DNA of 64,000 nt from Janthinobacterium aquaticum (GTDB lineage Bacteria; Pseudomonadota; Gammaproteobacteria; Burkholderiales; Burkholderiaceae_D): assembly GCF_009208565.1 (NCBI RefSeq), contig NZ_WFLK01000004.1, positions 124,001 to 188,000 on the forward strand. Reading direction: 5' to 3'. Positions 26,360 to 37,111 of this stretch are shown one piece after another. The notes beneath the pieces are model-generated. The model saw only the letters and a list, made by a program, of their open reading frames with translations. It ran no database searches and was not told where the DNA came from. The position numbers were made by a program, and so were the translations under genes. The stretch's first letter is position 1. Every line of letters begins with the position of its first letter.

Positions 26360-27142
26360 ATGAGTAGCAAGAGATTTTCCATATCTATTGTGAGTCATGG
26401 GCACCACGCTTATATTGTGCCCTTGCTCTACCAATTGGCGAGCCTGAAGCATCGTGATTTTGAAGTTATTCTTACGCTTAATGTTGCTGAGGATATGCCG
26501 ATTGATCTTAAATCTCTGCCTTTCAAAACTTATCTTATTGTTAATCAGAATCCCAAGGGGTTTGCTGCCAATCACAATGCTGCATTTCGGTTGTCGGTTG
26601 GTAATTATTTTGTGGTACTCAATCCTGATATACGGCTCATTGAGGACCCATTTCCTTCGTTGCTTGCCATGGTCGAACAAGCATCTGACAGCATTTGCGC
26701 TCCCTTGATTATTGGTAATAATGGTGAGATTGAGGATAGTGCCCGCAATTTTCCATCACCTCTTCTGCTCTTGCGTAAGCTGGCCAGACGACTGTTCAAG
26801 CTGCCGTTGCCACGTGAGGTTGTACCAAAAAAAGGAGATTTCCTGATGCCGGACTGGGCGGCGGGAATGTTTTTGGTTGTTCCTCGAAATATTTATGCAA
26901 AATTGAATGGATTCAGCGAACGATATTTTTTGTATTTTGAGGATGTGGACTTGTGTGCGCGTGCACGCCTTGCGGGTTTTCGGATTCTAGTCAATATGGA
27001 TATTCATGTAATACATGAAGCGCAGCGCGATAGTCATAGAAAGTTGCAATTTCTTGTGTGGCATTTGGAAAGTGCAATGAAATTCTTTGTTTCAGGGGTT
27101 TATTTGAAAATTCAGTTTGATCGGCTGGCAGGAAAAAAATGA
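26360..27142 (+). CDS. GT2 glycosyltransferase (WbbL-type)
   Basis: A protein of about 260 residues: GT-A start FSISIVSHGHHAY, NQNPKGFAANHNAAF, the acidic VVLNPDIRLIEDP and WAAGMFLVVPR, then the GFSERYFLYFEDVDLCAR motif typical of WbbL-like rhamnosyltransferases. Probably adds a sugar, likely rhamnose, to the O-antigen on the cytoplasmic face. The start is ATG 26360, with upstream in-frame starts at 26348 and 26312 as alternatives. Composition is AT-rich, like the preceding glycosyltransferase and unlike the Rfb genes that follow. Confidence 0.83.
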   Translation: MSSKRFSISIVSHGHHAYIVPLLYQLASLKHRDFEVILTLNVAEDMPIDLKSLPFKTYLIVNQNPKGFAANHNAAFRLSVGNYFVVLNPDIRLIEDPFPSLLAMVEQASDSICAPLIIGNNGEIEDSARNFPSPLLLLRKLARRLFKLPLPREVVPKKGDFLMPDWAAGMFLVVPRNIYAKLNGFSERYFLYFEDVDLCARARLAGFRILVNMDIHVIHEAQRDSHRKLQFLVWHLESAMKFFVSGVYLKIQFDRLAGKK

Positions 27143-27278
27143 TTGTCAGAAATGATACTGGTGAAAATTTATAATTAAAAAATCTGGGAAAATTTGGATT
27201 TTATGAAATTAATTTTTTATATCTTATTTAATGTGTGAAGTTTTTAAATAATTATAAGATCAATATTTGGAGTTCGTG

Positions 27279-28346
27279 ATGATACTTGTAACTGGTGGGG
27301 CTGGCTTTATTGGTGCAAATTTTGTACTGGATTGGCTTGCAAAATCCGATGAACCTTTGGTTAACCTCGATGTTCTGACCTACGCAGGCAATCTTGATAC
27401 CTTGCGCACACTTGATGGCGATCAACGCCATGTGTTTGTACGTGGCAGTATCGGCGACTCTGAATTGGTAACGCAATTGCTTACTCAATACAAGCCACGT
27501 GCCGTCATCAATTTTGCGGCAGAGAGTCATGTGGATAGATCCATCCACGGCCCGGAAGACTTTATCCAGACCAATATCGTCGGCACATTTCATCTGCTTG
27601 AAGCGGTGCGTGCTTACTGGGGGGAGCTGGAGGAGGATTCTCGGCAGAACTTCCGCATGCTGCACGTATCAACGGACGAGGTCTATGGTTCACTGACAAA
27701 GGATGAGCCCGCCTTTACCGAAACTCATCGCTATGAGCCCAACAGCCCGTATTCGGCAAGCAAAGCTGCAAGTGATCACCTTGTTCGTGCATACCACCAT
27801 ACTTATGGCTTGCCGGTGCTGACGACCAACTGTTCCAATAATTATGGGCCGTACCATTTCCCTGAAAAGCTGATTCCATTGATGATCGTCAATGCGCTGG
27901 CTGGCAAGACCTTGCCCGTTTATGGCGATGGCCAGCAGATTCGTGACTGGCTATATGTCAAAGATCATTGCAGTGCGATTCGCCGCGTACTGGAGTCTGG
28001 AAAGCTCGGTGAGGTTTATAACGTTGGTGGCTGGAACGAAAAGCCCAACATTGAAATCGTACATACCATTTGCGCCTTGCTCGATGAGTTGCGTCCACGC
28101 CCTGATGGCGCAAGTTACCGTAGCCAGATTACGTATGTTACTGATCGCCCCGGACACGACCGCCGGTATGCTATTGATGCCAGCAAATTACAACGGGAGT
28201 TGAACTGGAAGCCTGCCGAAACGTTCGAAACGGGCATCCGCAAAACTGTGCAGTGGTATCTGGATAATCAAGACTGGGTAGTAAATGTTCAGTCCGGGAA
28301 TTACCGGGATTGGGTAGAAAAAAATTACAACGAGCGTCATGCATGA
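27279..28346 (+). CDS. rfbB: dTDP-glucose 4,6-dehydratase
   Basis: A 355-residue extended short-chain dehydrogenase. The NAD-binding motif [11 protein letters not shown] is near residue 5. The catalytic Asp/Glu pair sits in STDEVYGSL, and [10 protein letters not shown] holds the YxxxK motif. It converts dTDP-glucose to dTDP-4-keto-6-deoxyglucose, step 2 of dTDP-rhamnose synthesis. ATG 27279 is chosen because GGAG (27268-27271) lies 7 bases upstream. The stop overlaps the rfbD start by ATGA, so translation is coupled. Confidence 0.96.
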   Translation: MILVTGGAGFIGANFVLDWLAKSDEPLVNLDVLTYAGNLDTLRTLDGDQRHVFVRGSIGDSELVTQLLTQYKPRAVINFAAESHVDRSIHGPEDFIQTNIVGTFHLLEAVRAYWGELEEDSRQNFRMLHVSTDEVYGSLTKDEPAFTETHRYEPNSPYSASKAASDHLVRAYHHTYGLPVLTTNCSNNYGPYHFPEKLIPLMIVNALAGKTLPVYGDGQQIRDWLYVKDHCSAIRRVLESGKLGEVYNVGGWNEKPNIEIVHTICALLDELRPRPDGASYRSQITYVTDRPGHDRRYAIDASKLQRELNWKPAETFETGIRKTVQWYLDNQDWVVNVQSGNYRDWVEKNYNERHA

Positions 28347-29242
28347 AAATTTTACTCTTAGGTAAAAATGGTCAGGTTGGCTGGGAATTGCAACGCAGCC
28401 TGGCCCCACTGGGCAAAGTTATTGCACTGACTAGTGATAGCACGCAATGGTGCGGCAATCTGGCAGATCTCGATGGTATTGCTGCAACGGTACGTGCCAT
28501 CGCGCCAGATGTGATTGTCAATGCTGCTGCCTATACTGCAGTTGATAGGGCAGAAACCGATAGCTTGGCTTGCCATACAGTCAATGCTTTGGCGCCCGCT
28601 GTACTCGCTGCCGCGGCAGCGCAAATCGGCGCCTTACTTGTTCATTACTCAACCGATTATGTGTTTGACGGCAGCGGCAACGCGCCGCGCGATGAGTCAG
28701 CTATCGCGAAGCCATTGAGCGTCTATGGCAGTACCAAACTCGAGGGAGAGCAGGCGATTGTGGAAAGTGGTTGTCATCACCTGATTTTCCGAACCAGTTG
28801 GGTATATGCTGCGCGTGGGAGTAATTTTATCAGTACCATGCTGCGACTGGCTGGTGAGCGTGAGAGCCTGTCAGTTGTGGCTGATCAATTTGGAGCACCA
28901 ACCGGTGCAGACTTGATTGCTGATGTGACTGCGCATGCGATTCGTTGCACGGTCAGAAGGGCTGACCTGTCGGGTATTTATCATTTGGTCGCTGGCGGTA
29001 AAACTTCTTGGCATGGTTATGCCAGTTATGTTATCGATCTGGCACGGAAGTCCGGAGCACCGATCAAAGTTGCACAGACAGCTATCAGTGCTGTAAGTAG
29101 CGATGCATTTCAGGCGGTGGCTATCCGGCCAAAAAATTCGACGCTGTCGACGAAAAAACTGCAATCGGCTTTCGCACTGGAATTGCCGGAATGGCAATAC
29201 GGTGTTGCACGAATGCTCTGTGAAACTATTGGGATTAAATAA
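28343..29242 (+). CDS. rfbD: dTDP-4-dehydrorhamnose reductase
   Basis: A 299-residue reductase: N-terminal NAD(P)-binding [13 protein letters not shown] (GxxGxxG), STDYVFDG, and YGSTKLEGE with the YxxxK catalytic pair. It performs the last step to dTDP-L-rhamnose. The start ATG 28343 overlaps the rfbB stop by four bases, and its own stop overlaps the rfbA start by one base. The order rfbB-D-A-C is a usual rhamnose operon arrangement. Confidence 0.95.
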   Translation: MKILLLGKNGQVGWELQRSLAPLGKVIALTSDSTQWCGNLADLDGIAATVRAIAPDVIVNAAAYTAVDRAETDSLACHTVNALAPAVLAAAAAQIGALLVHYSTDYVFDGSGNAPRDESAIAKPLSVYGSTKLEGEQAIVESGCHHLIFRTSWVYAARGSNFISTMLRLAGERESLSVVADQFGAPTGADLIADVTAHAIRCTVRRADLSGIYHLVAGGKTSWHGYASYVIDLARKSGAPIKVAQTAISAVSSDAFQAVAIRPKNSTLSTKKLQSAFALELPEWQYGVARMLCETIGIK

Positions 29243-30129
29243 TGACACAACGCAAAGGCATTATTCTTGCTGGCGGATCCGGTACACGCCTGTATCCAGT
29301 CACTAAAGCTGTGTCCAAACAGCTTCTGCCAATTTACGATAAGCCGATGATCTATTATCCGCTCAGTACGTTGATGCTTGCAGGTATTCGTGACATCCTG
29401 ATCATTTCTACCCCTCAAGATACTCCGCGATTTGTTCAATTACTCGGTGATGGCAGTGCATGGGGACTTAACTTGCAATATGCAGTGCAAGAAAATCCTG
29501 ATGGTCTGGCGCAGGCATTTATCATTGGCAAAGAGTTTATAGGAAATCATCCTAGCGCGTTGGTACTGGGTGATAATATTTTTTATGGCCATGACTTGCA
29601 GGTTCAACTTGAGCGCGCTTGTGCTCAGCCTCAAGGAGCAACAGTGTTTGCCTATCATGTGCAGGATCCGGAACGCTATGGTGTAGTGGATTTTGACGAG
29701 GCAGGCAGGGCGACTAGCCTGGAAGAGAAACCAGCGGTGGCGAAGAGTAATTATGCGGTCACAGGACTGTACTTTTACGATGTACAGGTCGTCGATATCG
29801 CCAGTTCGCTAAAACCATCTGCTCGTGGCGAATTGGAAATTACCGATGTCAATAGCATCTACCTTGAGCGTAGCCAGTTGGATGTGGAAATTCTTGGTCG
29901 TGGCTATGCTTGGCTTGATACGGGCACGCATGAAAGCTTGAACGAGGCCAGCAATTTCATTCAAACCATCGAGCATCGGCAAGGACTCAAAGTAGCGTGT
30001 CCTGAAGAAATTGCTTATCGTCGTGGGTTTATTGATGCCGAGCAACTTGAGCGGTTAGCCGCACCCTTGGCAAAAAACCGTTACGGACAGTATTTAATGC
30101 GGTTATTGACGGAAAGGGTCATGCCATGA
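29242..30129 (+). CDS. rfbA: Glucose-1-phosphate thymidylyltransferase
   Basis: A 295-residue nucleotidyltransferase: [20 protein letters not shown] (nucleotide-binding GGxGTRL with the catalytic Arg), [18 protein letters not shown], and the sugar-binding EEKP with [17 protein letters not shown]. It makes dTDP-glucose from dTTP and glucose-1-phosphate, the first and feedback-regulated step of dTDP-rhamnose synthesis. TAATG overlap with rfbD and ATGA overlap with rfbC keep the four genes translationally linked. Confidence 0.96.
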   Translation: MTQRKGIILAGGSGTRLYPVTKAVSKQLLPIYDKPMIYYPLSTLMLAGIRDILIISTPQDTPRFVQLLGDGSAWGLNLQYAVQENPDGLAQAFIIGKEFIGNHPSALVLGDNIFYGHDLQVQLERACAQPQGATVFAYHVQDPERYGVVDFDEAGRATSLEEKPAVAKSNYAVTGLYFYDVQVVDIASSLKPSARGELEITDVNSIYLERSQLDVEILGRGYAWLDTGTHESLNEASNFIQTIEHRQGLKVACPEEIAYRRGFIDAEQLERLAAPLAKNRYGQYLMRLLTERVMP

Positions 30130-30671
30130 AAGTTGTATCAACGGCGATTTCTGACCTGCTGATCATCGAACCCAAAGTCTTTGGTGATGATCGTGGATTT
30201 TTTTATGAAAGCTTCAATCAACGTCGTTTCGAGGAGGCTGTCGGCTACTCTGTACAGTTCGTTCAGGACAATCACAGTCGCTCGGCCAGAAACGTGCTGC
30301 GCGGCCTGCATTATCAGATCCAGCATCCGCAAGGCAAGTTGGTACGCGCCACGCAAGGCTGCGTCTATGATGTGGCAGTCGACCTGCGCGCCAGTTCTCC
30401 AACCTATGGCCAGCATGTCGGCGTTGAACTATCGGCGGACAATAAACGGATGTTCTGGATTCCGCCGGGCTTTGCCCATGGCTTTCTGGTGTTGTCCGAG
30501 ACTGCCGAATTTCTTTACAAGACCACCGACTACTGGTACCCGGAGTTTGAGCGCAGCCTTGCCTGGAATGATCCAGCGATCAATATCGCATGGCCACTCG
30601 CGGGCGATCCTGCCTTGTCAGGTAAAGACCAGTTGGGCAAGCTTCTGGCTGAAGCGGAAAAATTTTCATGA
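30126..30671 (+). CDS. rfbC: dTDP-4-dehydrorhamnose 3,5-epimerase
   Basis: A 181-residue cupin-fold epimerase: [20 protein letters not shown], then [20 protein letters not shown] (the catalytic His lies in the LRGLHYQ segment), [13 protein letters not shown] and the Tyr-rich [10 protein letters not shown]. It epimerises C3 and C5 of the 4-keto sugar before RfbD acts. It overlaps rfbA upstream and the ABC permease gene downstream by four bases each. Confidence 0.96.
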   Translation: MKVVSTAISDLLIIEPKVFGDDRGFFYESFNQRRFEEAVGYSVQFVQDNHSRSARNVLRGLHYQIQHPQGKLVRATQGCVYDVAVDLRASSPTYGQHVGVELSADNKRMFWIPPGFAHGFLVLSETAEFLYKTTDYWYPEFERSLAWNDPAINIAWPLAGDPALSGKDQLGKLLAEAEKFS

Positions 30672-31522
30672 AACAGCATATGTCGGCGATCAACCCGCAC
30701 GCTGCCCAGCCTACATCGTTACTGGCGCTGGGAAAGAGCCTTTGGCATAACCGAAGTCTGGTTGCACAGATGAGTCAACGTGAGGTCATAGGACGCTACA
30801 AAGGTTCTGCTCTTGGACTGGCCTGGTCGTTCTTTAACCCGGTTTTCATGCTGGCAGTCTATACGTTCGTATTTTCAGAAATTTTCAAGTCACGCTGGGG
30901 CGGTGGTGGCGCTGAAGAAAGCAGGACGCAGTTTGCCATTATATTGTTTGTGGGCATGATCGTACTCGGCCTGTTCAGTGAAGTCATCAACCGCGCCCCT
31001 GGACTGGTACTTGCTAATGTCAACTATGTCAAAAAAGTGGTCTTTCCACTTGAGATACTGCCTCTCATTGTCATGGGAGCAGCGTTATTTCATGCCTGCA
31101 TCAGCCTCGGCGTTTTGCTCAGTGCATTCTGGCTTCTGAACGGCTATCTGCATTGGACAGCCCTGCTATTACCGCTGGTTCTGATGCCATTGCTGATCCT
31201 GGTCATGGGGCTGGCTTGGATACTTGCCTCGCTTGGGGTTTTCTTGCGTGATGTAGGGCAGTTTGTCACCATCTTGACCACCGTGCTCACTTTTTTGTCG
31301 CCAATTTTTTATCCAGTCTCCGCCGTACCTGAAGCGGCGCGTGTATTTATCATGGCTAATCCATTGACCTTCATTATCGAACAGTCGCGCGCGGTGCTGC
31401 TCTGGGGGCATTTGCCTGACTGGTCGGGCCTGGGATTATATACACTGGTAGCCATCGTATTTGCATGGGCGGGCTATGCCTGGTTCCAGAAAACCAGGAA
31501 AGGATTTGCTGATGTCCTCTGA
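30668..31522 (+). CDS. wzm: O-antigen ABC transporter permease (Wzm-type)
   Basis: A 284-residue ABC-2 type permease with six hydrophobic segments, beginning after a cytoplasmic SQREVIGRYKGSALGLAWSF motif typical of Wzm/TagG. With Wzt it flips completed undecaprenyl-linked polysaccharide across the inner membrane, so this locus uses the ABC-transporter-dependent rather than the Wzx/Wzy route. It starts within the rfbC stop codon and its end overlaps the Wzt gene. Confidence 0.92.
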   Translation: MKQHMSAINPHAAQPTSLLALGKSLWHNRSLVAQMSQREVIGRYKGSALGLAWSFFNPVFMLAVYTFVFSEIFKSRWGGGGAEESRTQFAIILFVGMIVLGLFSEVINRAPGLVLANVNYVKKVVFPLEILPLIVMGAALFHACISLGVLLSAFWLLNGYLHWTALLLPLVLMPLLILVMGLAWILASLGVFLRDVGQFVTILTTVLTFLSPIFYPVSAVPEAARVFIMANPLTFIIEQSRAVLLWGHLPDWSGLGLYTLVAIVFAWAGYAWFQKTRKGFADVL

Positions 31523-32861
31523 TGAAATTGCTATCCGTGTCAGTAACCTGAGCAAACGCTATGAGATTTACGATACGCCGCGCGATCGCTTGAAACAATT
31601 TATCCTGCCTCGCACGCAGCGTTTGTCCGGCCGCAAGCCACGCCAGTATTTTCGCGAATTCTGGGCATTGAACGACGTTTCATTTGAAATCCGGCGTGGT
31701 GAAACAGTTGGCGTCATTGGGCGCAATGGCAGTGGTAAATCGACTTTGCTGCAGATGATTTGCGGCACGCTGACGCCAACATCAGGCAGCATTGAAACGC
31801 GTGGCCGTATTGCTGCGCTGCTTGAACTCGGTTCCGGCTTTAACCCGGAGTTTACTGGTCGTGAAAATATTTATCTCAATGCATCCGTACTGGGACTGAC
31901 AATAGAAGAAATCGACGCCCGGTATGACGATATTGTTGCCTTTGCCGATATTGGGCAGTTTGTCGAGCAGCCGGTAAAGACTTACTCCAGCGGCATGTAT
32001 CTCCGGCTAGCATTTGCTGTCATCGCCCATGTCGATGCAGATATTCTTGTGGTGGACGAGGCGCTGGCGGTCGGAGACGCAGTCTTTACACAGAAATGCA
32101 TGCGTTTCATCCGGAAATTCCAGGAGAACGGTACGCTTATTTTTGTCAGCCACGATACGGCGTCGGTGCAAAACCTGTGTCGCTCAGGCATCTGGCTTAA
32201 ACATGGCCGGGTCGAGCAATTAGGTACGGCCAAGGCCGTTTCCGAAGCGTATCTGCAATATACGTTACAGGAAATATATGGTGCCGAATCGAAACTGAAG
32301 TCGATTGGTGGCCAGTCCGACGCTGCTGAGGTGGACGATGCGCCTTTGGCGGTGGCAAGCAGCTATGGTGCGCAAGCGTCGGTACAAAACAATCTGAGCG
32401 ATGCCAATGGCTGGAGAACTGGCGATGCTGACATCATTTCAGTGAAGTTGACTCGCCTTTCTGATAATAGCGATGTGGTGTTTGAGGGCGACGAACCCGT
32501 GCGCATGACCGTGCGTGCCAAGGCATACCAGCCATTGGAGCGTCCTATCCTGGGTTTTCTCGTACGCGACCGTCTGGGGCAAGACCTGTTCGGAGAAAAC
32601 ACCCTCCATTTCACTGGACTTCGGCCTACACCGATTGCCGCTGGGGAAGTGTTTGAAGGGATATTTGAGTTCCGCCTGCCGATGTTGCCGAATGGCCAGT
32701 ATGCCGTCATGGCATCGGTAGCCGACGGCGACTTGCAAAATCATATTCAACATCACTGGCTGCACGATGCCCTGATTGTTAATATTTCATCTAGTAAAAT
32801 TCGGTATGGATTGGTCGGCTTGCCGTTCACCCGTGCTGAACTTGAGGTTATTCATGAGTAA
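31512..32861 (+). CDS. wzt: O-antigen ABC transporter ATPase with C-terminal carbohydrate-binding domain (Wzt)
   Basis: A 449-residue ATPase. Walker A is GRNGSGKST (near residue 69), the signature SSGMYLRLA (near 158) and Walker B ILVVDEALAVGD (near 177). The last ~150 residues form a beta-sandwich extension like the Wzt carbohydrate-binding domain, which in Wzt proteins recognises the capped end of the finished glycan. ATG 31512 is preferred over upstream codons because it follows AGGATTTG and overlaps the permease end. Its stop overlaps the start of the methyltransferase-glycosyltransferase gene, whose product could make the cap. Confidence 0.93.
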   Translation: MSSDEIAIRVSNLSKRYEIYDTPRDRLKQFILPRTQRLSGRKPRQYFREFWALNDVSFEIRRGETVGVIGRNGSGKSTLLQMICGTLTPTSGSIETRGRIAALLELGSGFNPEFTGRENIYLNASVLGLTIEEIDARYDDIVAFADIGQFVEQPVKTYSSGMYLRLAFAVIAHVDADILVVDEALAVGDAVFTQKCMRFIRKFQENGTLIFVSHDTASVQNLCRSGIWLKHGRVEQLGTAKAVSEAYLQYTLQEIYGAESKLKSIGGQSDAAEVDDAPLAVASSYGAQASVQNNLSDANGWRTGDADIISVKLTRLSDNSDVVFEGDEPVRMTVRAKAYQPLERPILGFLVRDRLGQDLFGENTLHFTGLRPTPIAAGEVFEGIFEFRLPMLPNGQYAVMASVADGDLQNHIQHHWLHDALIVNISSSKIRYGLVGLPFTRAELEVIHE

Positions 32862-35800
32862 GCCTACGTTGTTCGATGTATTTACCAGCCACCAAGGCAA
32901 AGTATCCGATAAATGGCAATTATATTTGCGAGAATATGATCGTTTATTTGATTCGTACCGTGCAGAACCTGTACGTCTGCTTGAAATCGGCATTCAGAAT
33001 GGCGGCTCGCTTGATATATGGGCCGACTATTTCGCGCCTGGCAGTACGCTGATTGGCTGCGATATCAACCCTGACTGCGCTGCATTGGCATATGACAATC
33101 CAGCTATCAGTTTTATTATTGGCGATGCCAATGAGCCTGACGTGGTCGATCAGATTTTGCAACGCTCGCCGTTATTTGATTTGATCATCGATGATGGTTC
33201 GCATACCTCTTCCGATATCGTCAAGTCCTTTGCCTTGTATTTCCAGCATGTAGCTGAAGGCGGTCTGTTTGTGGCAGAAGATTTGCACTGCAGTTACTGG
33301 GAGCAATATCAAGGGGGTCTTTATGATCCTTATTCCTCTTTGTCTTTTTTCAAGCGACTGTCTGATGTCATCAGTCATGAACACTGGGGCATAGAACGGG
33401 AGCGCAAGGCCATATTGCAGGGTTTTTTTGCACACTACGGTTGTGACATCGATGAATCAGTGCTTGCTACGGTGCATTCAGTCGAGTTTATCAATTCCTT
33501 ATGTGTCGTACGCAAAGCGGCTGCTGAAGAAAATATGTTGGGCTTACGTATCGTTGCTGGCAGCGATGAGCGTGTCGTGCCCGGCATATTGGCGCTGAAA
33601 AACATGAAATACGTTCATGGAGTTGCATTCGATCAGAGCGCCAATCCATGGAGCATCCGGCAACAGGCTCCGGATGAAGCTTTGCCTGCCATTGAGCAGC
33701 AATTATCGCTGTTGCAACAACGACATGCTGACCAAGTTTTGGTTCAACAGCAGTATGCTGCTTCGCAGCGGCAACATGCTGCCAGCTTGCGTGAGCAACT
33801 TTCTGGCAGCATCATTAAAGCTGCCGAGATACAGCGTGAATTGGCCCTGCGCGATGAACAGCTTACTGCTTTGAGGCATGAGTTGGCGCAGAAAGATGAA
33901 CACGCTGCCGATATATTGCACGCTTTGGCGCAACGTGATGAACGGGTTGCTCACGTCCAGCATACTCTGACACAACGCGACAATCAGATCGGCGAACTGT
34001 ATGCCTCTACCAGCTGGCGCGTGACTGGCGGTTTGCGTTTTATGGGAACCCAGGTATTGCGGGCCAAGCGTCTGGCTCGCCTGATGCGCTCGGCAGTTCG
34101 CCTTGGTGGCGGCCTGCAGGCAACGGCCGCCAAAGCGGTAACCGCTTATCGTCGCGAAGGCGTTACTGGCCTGAAACGTGGTGTCGCTATTGTCGATGCA
34201 GCACAGACTGGCAATCCGAACGGCGTGCCAGTGACGGTTGGTGATCCTGACCGCAACAATTATGCGCAATGGTTGCGCCGCTACGATGTGCTCGATGACG
34301 AAAAGCGCAGTGCGCTACGGGCGAGGCAGCAGCTTTTCGCCGTTCAGCCGGTGATCAGTGTGGTCATGCCCACCTACAATCCCAAGCCTGCCTGGCTGAT
34401 TGAAGCAATCGAATCTGTGCGCCAGCAAATTTATCCGAATTGGGAGCTGTGTATCGCCGACGATTGTTCCAGCGATCCGGAAATTCGCTCGATTCTCGAG
34501 CGTTATCAGCGTGAAGACAGTCGCATCAAGATTGTCTTGCGATCAGAAAATGGGCATATTTCAGCGGCCTCCAATAGCGCAATTGATATCGCTACAGGCG
34601 ATTGGATTGCATTGCTCGATCACGACGACTTGCTCAGCGAGCAGGCCCTGTTCTGGGTCGTCGAGGCGATCAATAAGGCGCCAGATGTACGTCTGATTTA
34701 TTCGGATGAAGATAAAATCGATGCCGATGGCGTGCGTTCGGGTCCCTACTTCAAGACGGACTGGAACCGTCCGCTGTTCTACTCACACAATATGATTTCT
34801 CATCTGGGCGTGTATCAGACAGCCTTGTTGCGCGAGATAGGCGGGTTCCAGATCGGCATGGAGGGCTCCCAGGATTATGATCTGGCACTGCGCTGCATTG
34901 AGCGCATTGACGACAGCCAGATTCATCATATTGCCCGCGTCTTGTACCATTGGCGTGTCCATAGCGATAGCACTGCCATGTCAGGTGATGCCAAGCCATA
35001 TGCGCAGCTTGCTGGCGAGCGTGCCTTGAAAGCGCATCTCTTGCGCCGCAGCATAGACGCCAGTGTCGAAATAGTGACTGGTGGCTATCGCGTGCGCTAT
35101 GCACTACCGGCACAGCTGCCGCTCGTCAGCCTGATTATTCCGACACGTAACGGTCTCGATCTGCTGCGTACCTGTGTGCAAAGTATTCTGGCGCTGACCA
35201 CTTATCCCGATTATGAGATCCTGATTGTTGATAACGGTTCCGATGACCCGGACACATTGGCCTGGCTTATCGCCGTGCAAAGCGATCAGCGTGTGCGCGT
35301 CCTGCGCGATGACCGACCTTTCAACTATTCGGCGCTCAATAACGGTGCTGCACGCCATGCACGTGGCGAAGTGCTGGGCCTGCTCAACAACGATCTGGAA
35401 GTCATTACCCCCGACTGGCTCGACGAGATGGTCAGCCATGCATTGCAGCCCGGCATAGGTGCTGTAGGCGCGCGGCTATGGTACCCGGATAACACACTGC
35501 AGCACGCCGGCGTCATTGTCGGGCTTGGCGGCGTAGCCGGTCATGCACACAGTCGGATGTTACGCCATCACAGTGGGTATTTTGGCCGTGCCAGCCTGCT
35601 CAGCGCTTTCTCCGCGGTGACTGCTGCCTGCCTGGTCATCCGTAAAAGCATTTACGATGAAGTGGGTGGGCTCAATGAGGTGGAGCTTGAGGTCGCATTC
35701 AATGATGTCGATCTCTGCCTGCGGGTACGCGAACTTGGTTATACCAATGTGCTGACACCTTATGCCGAGTTGTATCACTATGAATCGGCCACGCGCGGCC

Positions 35801-35973
35801 TTGACGATACTGCGGAGAAAAGCGCACGCTTTGGCAGGGAAGTGCGCTACATGATGGAGCGTTGGGAGTCATTGCTGCAGCGTGATCCGGCATACAGTCC
35901 CAATTTGACATTGCAGCATGGTGATTTCAGTTTGGCATGGCCGCCGCGCATCGAGACTGACGTAGCTTCCTGA
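32854..35973 (+). CDS. Three-domain protein: methyltransferase, coiled coil, two GT2 glycosyltransferase domains
   Basis: A protein of about 1039 residues. Residues about 35-210 are a SAM methyltransferase-like domain (LEIGIQNGGSLDIW near 42, DLIIDDGSHTS, EGGLFVAEDLH). Residues about 285-390 form a heptad-rich coiled coil with repeated 'QRDE/QKDE' units. GT2 domain 1 begins at PVISVVMPTYNP (about 498), with LLDHDDLLS near 588. GT2 domain 2 begins at PLVSLIIPTRNG (about 754), with LLNNDLEV near 842. The plan resembles WsaE and other methylating polyrhamnan synthases. It probably polymerises and end-methylates a rhamnan whose cap Wzt reads; this is inference from domains and context. ATG 32854 overlaps the wzt stop. 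Confidence 0.88.
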   Translation: MSKPTLFDVFTSHQGKVSDKWQLYLREYDRLFDSYRAEPVRLLEIGIQNGGSLDIWADYFAPGSTLIGCDINPDCAALAYDNPAISFIIGDANEPDVVDQILQRSPLFDLIIDDGSHTSSDIVKSFALYFQHVAEGGLFVAEDLHCSYWEQYQGGLYDPYSSLSFFKRLSDVISHEHWGIERERKAILQGFFAHYGCDIDESVLATVHSVEFINSLCVVRKAAAEENMLGLRIVAGSDERVVPGILALKNMKYVHGVAFDQSANPWSIRQQAPDEALPAIEQQLSLLQQRHADQVLVQQQYAASQRQHAASLREQLSGSIIKAAEIQRELALRDEQLTALRHELAQKDEHAADILHALAQRDERVAHVQHTLTQRDNQIGELYASTSWRVTGGLRFMGTQVLRAKRLARLMRSAVRLGGGLQATAAKAVTAYRREGVTGLKRGVAIVDAAQTGNPNGVPVTVGDPDRNNYAQWLRRYDVLDDEKRSALRARQQLFAVQPVISVVMPTYNPKPAWLIEAIESVRQQIYPNWELCIADDCSSDPEIRSILERYQREDSRIKIVLRSENGHISAASNSAIDIATGDWIALLDHDDLLSEQALFWVVEAINKAPDVRLIYSDEDKIDADGVRSGPYFKTDWNRPLFYSHNMISHLGVYQTALLREIGGFQIGMEGSQDYDLALRCIERIDDSQIHHIARVLYHWRVHSDSTAMSGDAKPYAQLAGERALKAHLLRRSIDASVEIVTGGYRVRYALPAQLPLVSLIIPTRNGLDLLRTCVQSILALTTYPDYEILIVDNGSDDPDTLAWLIAVQSDQRVRVLRDDRPFNYSALNNGAARHARGEVLGLLNNDLEVITPDWLDEMVSHALQPGIGAVGARLWYPDNTLQHAGVIVGLGGVAGHAHSRMLRHHSGYFGRASLLSAFSAVTAACLVIRKSIYDEVGGLNEVELEVAFNDVDLCLRVRELGYTNVLTPYAELYHYESATRGLDDTAEKSARFGREVRYMMERWESLLQRDPAYSPNLTLQHGDFSLAWPPRIETDVAS

Positions 35974-36079
35974 AAAAACTGGGTCAGCGGGTGATCAGCC
36001 AGATCGCCCGCTTGAGGCCCGAGTGCTGATGCCGACGGCGTTGAATCAATGTCAGCAGCGCCAGTAGTTTCTTGTTGTC

Positions 36080-36982
36080 TTACGCTGGCGTACCGTGTTT
36101 TCCAAAGCAATGCGGGCACGACACCTCATACACATACTCCGGCGCCAGCTGCTGGCGTGGCGTCACTACTGCGCGGCAGACGAAGCACTGCACGGTTTCG
36201 GTCGGTTCGAGCTTCGGATTGAGCGCCGTGCGGTAGTCGAACACGAAGCAGTCGCCTGTGTAATGGTCGCCGCCCACTTCTTCGAAATATTTCAAAATAC
36301 CGCCGTCGAGCTGGTAGACGCTGTCGTAGCCGATTTCTTTCATATGGATCGCAGCTTTTTCGCAGCGGATGCCACCGGTGCAGAAAGTGACCACGGTCTT
36401 GCCTTCGAGTTCGTCCTTGTGCGCGGCGGCGACGGCCGGGAACTCCGTGAATTTGTCGATACGGTAGTCGAGCGTGTTGTTGAAGGTACCCACGTCGACT
36501 TCAAAGGCGTTGCGCGTCTCCATCATCACGACCGGCTTGCCGGCATCGTCGACGCCGGCGTCGAGCCAGCGCTTGAGCGTGTGGGCGTCCACCGATGGTG
36601 CGCGGCCCAGCTCGGGCTTGATCAGCGGCATGCGCATGGTGATGATTTCTTGTTTCAGCTTGACCAGCATGCGCTTGTGCGATTGCTCGTTTGACAGGCT
36701 TTCCTTCCACTCCAGGTCGGCCAGGCGCGCGTCGCTGCGCAGCCAGGCCAAAAAGGCGTCGATATTTTCGCGCGTGCCCGACAGAAACATATTAATGCCT
36801 TCCGGGGTCAGCAAAATGGTGCCTTTCAGGCCCAGCGCCAGCGTTTGCTCCTGGTACAGCGGACGCATGGCTGGCGTATCGTCCAGCGTGATGAATTTAT
36901 ATGCTGCAATATTGACAAACTGGTCGGCAGGCAGGGCAGCGGCAGGGCTGGCGGCGTCGGAAACGGCGGGAGTGGCTTGCAT
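36080..36982 (-). CDS. trhO: tRNA uridine(34) hydroxylase (rhodanese-type, YceA)
   Basis: A 300-residue protein: an acylphosphatase-like N-terminal domain ([13 protein letters not shown]...[16 protein letters not shown]) and a rhodanese domain with the active cysteine in [14 protein letters not shown]-terminal cysteine pair set ([17 protein letters not shown]) probably binds zinc. It matches TrhO, which makes 5-hydroxyuridine at the wobble position of tRNAs, the first step to (m)cmo5U. It is convergent with the O-antigen operon and divergent from dnaE. ATG at 36982. Confidence 0.93.
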   Translation of the reverse strand: MQATPAVSDAASPAAALPADQFVNIAAYKFITLDDTPAMRPLYQEQTLALGLKGTILLTPEGINMFLSGTRENIDAFLAWLRSDARLADLEWKESLSNEQSHKRMLVKLKQEIITMRMPLIKPELGRAPSVDAHTLKRWLDAGVDDAGKPVVMMETRNAFEVDVGTFNNTLDYRIDKFTEFPAVAAAHKDELEGKTVVTFCTGGIRCEKAAIHMKEIGYDSVYQLDGGILKYFEEVGGDHYTGDCFVFDYRTALNPKLEPTETVQCFVCRAVVTPRQQLAPEYVYEVSCPHCFGKHGTPA

Positions 36983-37111
36983 GTTAGGAATGGGCTAAGA
37001 CTGAACAGCCGATATTATAAGCCCGCAGGCCCGGCGCTGATACCCGGCCGTCTGTTGTCCGCAACGCGGTAAAATAGACGTCATTGAATTTAGCAAAAGA
37101 ATGGCTCAAGA

